A stretch of DNA of 36,377 nt from CACKLF01 sp002725175. GTDB taxonomy: Bacteria; Pseudomonadota; Alphaproteobacteria; Rhodobacterales; Rhodobacteraceae. Below, piece by piece: positions 35,420 through 36,377 of the stretch. The notes below the pieces were generated by a model. The model saw only the letters and a list, made by a program, of their open reading frames with translations, ran no database searches and was not told the origin of the DNA. The DNA lies in assembly GCA_002725175.2 (NCBI GenBank), contig PBQX02000040.1:1-36377 (forward strand). Direction: 5' to 3'. Numbering within the stretch: the first letter of the stretch is position 1; each line of letters starts with the position of its first letter. The position numbers and the translations under genes are program-made.

Positions 35420-35446
35420 GGTACCCTGAAAAATTTTCAGGGTACC
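35420..35446. terminator. Perfect 27-bp palindrome (possible hairpin) between the DUF4856-like and desaturase genes
   Basis: GGTACCCTGAAAA-A-TTTTCAGGGTACC is a perfect 13-bp dyad beginning 8 bp after the minus-strand stop codon at 35455. As RNA it gives a stem of at least 9 GC-containing pairs. In the minus direction it is followed by AGTCAGTTTG rather than a U-run, so it is not a textbook intrinsic terminator; on the plus side AATTTATTTT follows. It may stabilise the 3' end of the upstream mRNA, attenuate transcription, or be a DNA operator. Confidence 0.5.
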
Positions 35447-35454
35447 AATTTATT

Positions 35455-36377
35455 TTAATCGTTTTCAGCGCTATCGGACTCACCTAGCTTTGCAGCTAGA
35501 TCTGCCATATCTGAAATCATATCATTTGATTTGGCCTCGACGCCAAACGCATCAACCATTAGTTTTTGAATTTTTAGCATGTGTAACTTATACTCTCCCC
35601 AACCGGAAGATTCATCCTTAATGTATTGACCACTGGAGTTCATTCCAACAACCTGAGATGAGTTAAGAAGTACCGGACCAAAGCCCATCATTCTATTCAT
35701 CTTGACGGCAGTTTCACCAAGGTTATTTTTTCCTGATTGAAGAGCCATCGCAAAGCCTTTTAGCTCTCCCCAGTGTTTAGCATAAGTTTTGAATGCGTCA
35801 CCAGTATCACCATTAGAATCCATTAACTCTTCTAATTTTCCAATATCTTTGTAGACACTTCCAGCATATTTGAATACTGATTCAGCTATAACTTTTTCCC
35901 AGTTAGAAGCAATAATATCCACATAGCCTTTCAAAGTACTCATTTGGCTGTCAGAAAAATCTTCCCCATTTGCAGATACAATAAGCTTTCTTCCATCCAA
36001 GAAAGCACCACATATGTCTGCTAGGTAAGATGTTTTGCCACCCTTGTCATAACTTGAAGCATAATACGCGTGAGCAAAAACATACTCAGAAAGAAGGTCT
36101 ACCATACCATCTCCGTTTGTATCAGCAGCGGCCATATCCTTTTTCTTAGCTATGTCGTAGCTCTGTTTTGCTGAAAGGTTAAGGCAGTTAGCAGATGCAC
36201 CAAAATAACCCCAGGCCTCATCCCAAACGTGCTCTAATCCTGTATAGTGCTTACCATCTTTATATGGTTTTGAATTTGGTTTCGATAATTTCTCGTCAAG
36301 ATAACCGTCAACTGCTTGGTTGTAGAAAACTGCACCCATAGCAAACTTAGAAATTAGCTGTTGATAATTATATCCAG
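35455..36377 (-). CDS. DUF4856-like protein, N-terminus cut by the window end
   Basis: The frame is open to the window edge: codons before the apparent ATG at 36339 read GYNYQQLISKFAMGAVFYNQ, so the gene continues beyond the window and the 294-residue version is a fragment. Features are GAVFYNQAVDGYLDEKL, YTGLEHVWDEAWGYFGAS, the calcium-loop-like DTNGDGMVDLLSEYVF near residue 93 of the fragment, and NKLGE-type helices later. These match the DUF4856 family as I remember it: exported lipoproteins of marine bacteria, often next to imelysin-like and other iron-related genes. No biochemical function is known. It is followed by a perfect palindrome and then by the desaturase and iron-transport genes. 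Confidence 0.75.
   Translation of the reverse strand, partial: GYNYQQLISKFAMGAVFYNQAVDGYLDEKLSKPNSKPYKDGKHYTGLEHVWDEAWGYFGASANCLNLSAKQSYDIAKKKDMAAADTNGDGMVDLLSEYVFAHAYYASSYDKGGKTSYLADICGAFLDGRKLIVSANGEDFSDSQMSTLKGYVDIIASNWEKVIAESVFKYAGSVYKDIGKLEELMDSNGDTGDAFKTYAKHWGELKGFAMALQSGKNNLGETAVKMNRMMGFGPVLLNSSQVVGMNSSGQYIKDESSGWGEYKLHMLKIQKLMVDAFGVEAKSNDMISDMADLAAKLGESDSAEND

Noticed and set aside
1..36377. CRISPR arrays, rRNA genes, insertion sequences, prophage or replication origin
   Set aside because: I saw no regularly spaced repeats, transposase, integrase, phage or replication genes, and no rRNA sequence on either strand.

Overview
The window is a 36.4 kb piece of an AT-rich chromosome (under about 40% G+C by eye), with tightly packed genes and short or overlapping junctions. 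It most likely comes from a free-living, marine-type alphaproteobacterium. The reasons are the order 5-formyl-THF cyclo-ligase tail / TIGR00282 phosphoesterase / YebC, the propionyl-CoA carboxylase and methylmalonyl-CoA mutase genes, the small membrane protein next to tRNA-Tyr, and a large protein resembling Rhodobacterales proteins I know. A Rhodobacterales-like placement is my inference and is not proven by the sequence. No rRNA, IS element, phage gene or CRISPR array is visible.

Layout. (1) 1-15455, all on +: housekeeping genes (yebC and others), then a propionate block (pccB, pccA, methylmalonyl-CoA mutase, maeB, prpE), then pyrimidine salvage (cdd, deoA, deoB, upp). The propionate block can take propionate to propionyl-CoA, methylmalonyl-CoA and succinyl-CoA, with malate drained to pyruvate. 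The epimerase is not in the window. (2) 15479-20625: on -, a 663-aa membrane-anchored protein with a PilP/GspC-like C-terminus, the rRNA methyltransferase rlmB, a 58-aa membrane protein and a GMC-type FAD oxidoreductase; tRNA-Tyr lies among them on +. (3) 20740-24263 on +: a cytoplasmic DMSO-reductase/BisC-family molybdoenzyme followed by a GcvT-like (folate-dependent aminomethyltransferase) protein. (4) 30822-24377 on -: seven genes, cofG-cofH-cofD-cofC-cofE-npdG and an LLM-class oxidoreductase, almost all overlapping or a few bases apart. This is a self-contained coenzyme F420 locus: deazaflavin synthesis (split CofG/CofH), side-chain transfer, glutamylation, NADPH:F420 reduction and one likely F420-using enzyme. 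It is the most notable content of the window. (5) 31081-31719 on +: a YfcG/YghU-type glutathione transferase, divergent from cofG across a 258-bp region with two perfect inverted repeats. (6) 36377-31732 on -: a DUF4856-like protein (cut by the window end), a sterol desaturase/fatty acid hydroxylase-family diiron enzyme, and the binding protein and permease of a ferric-iron ABC transporter that lacks its ATPase here.

The sequence contains 39 isolated N bases, confined to 17557-17704 and 19705-22388. Of the 31 that fall in codons, 25 are at third positions. They therefore look like masked synonymous variation in a mixed population rather than random sequencing failure.
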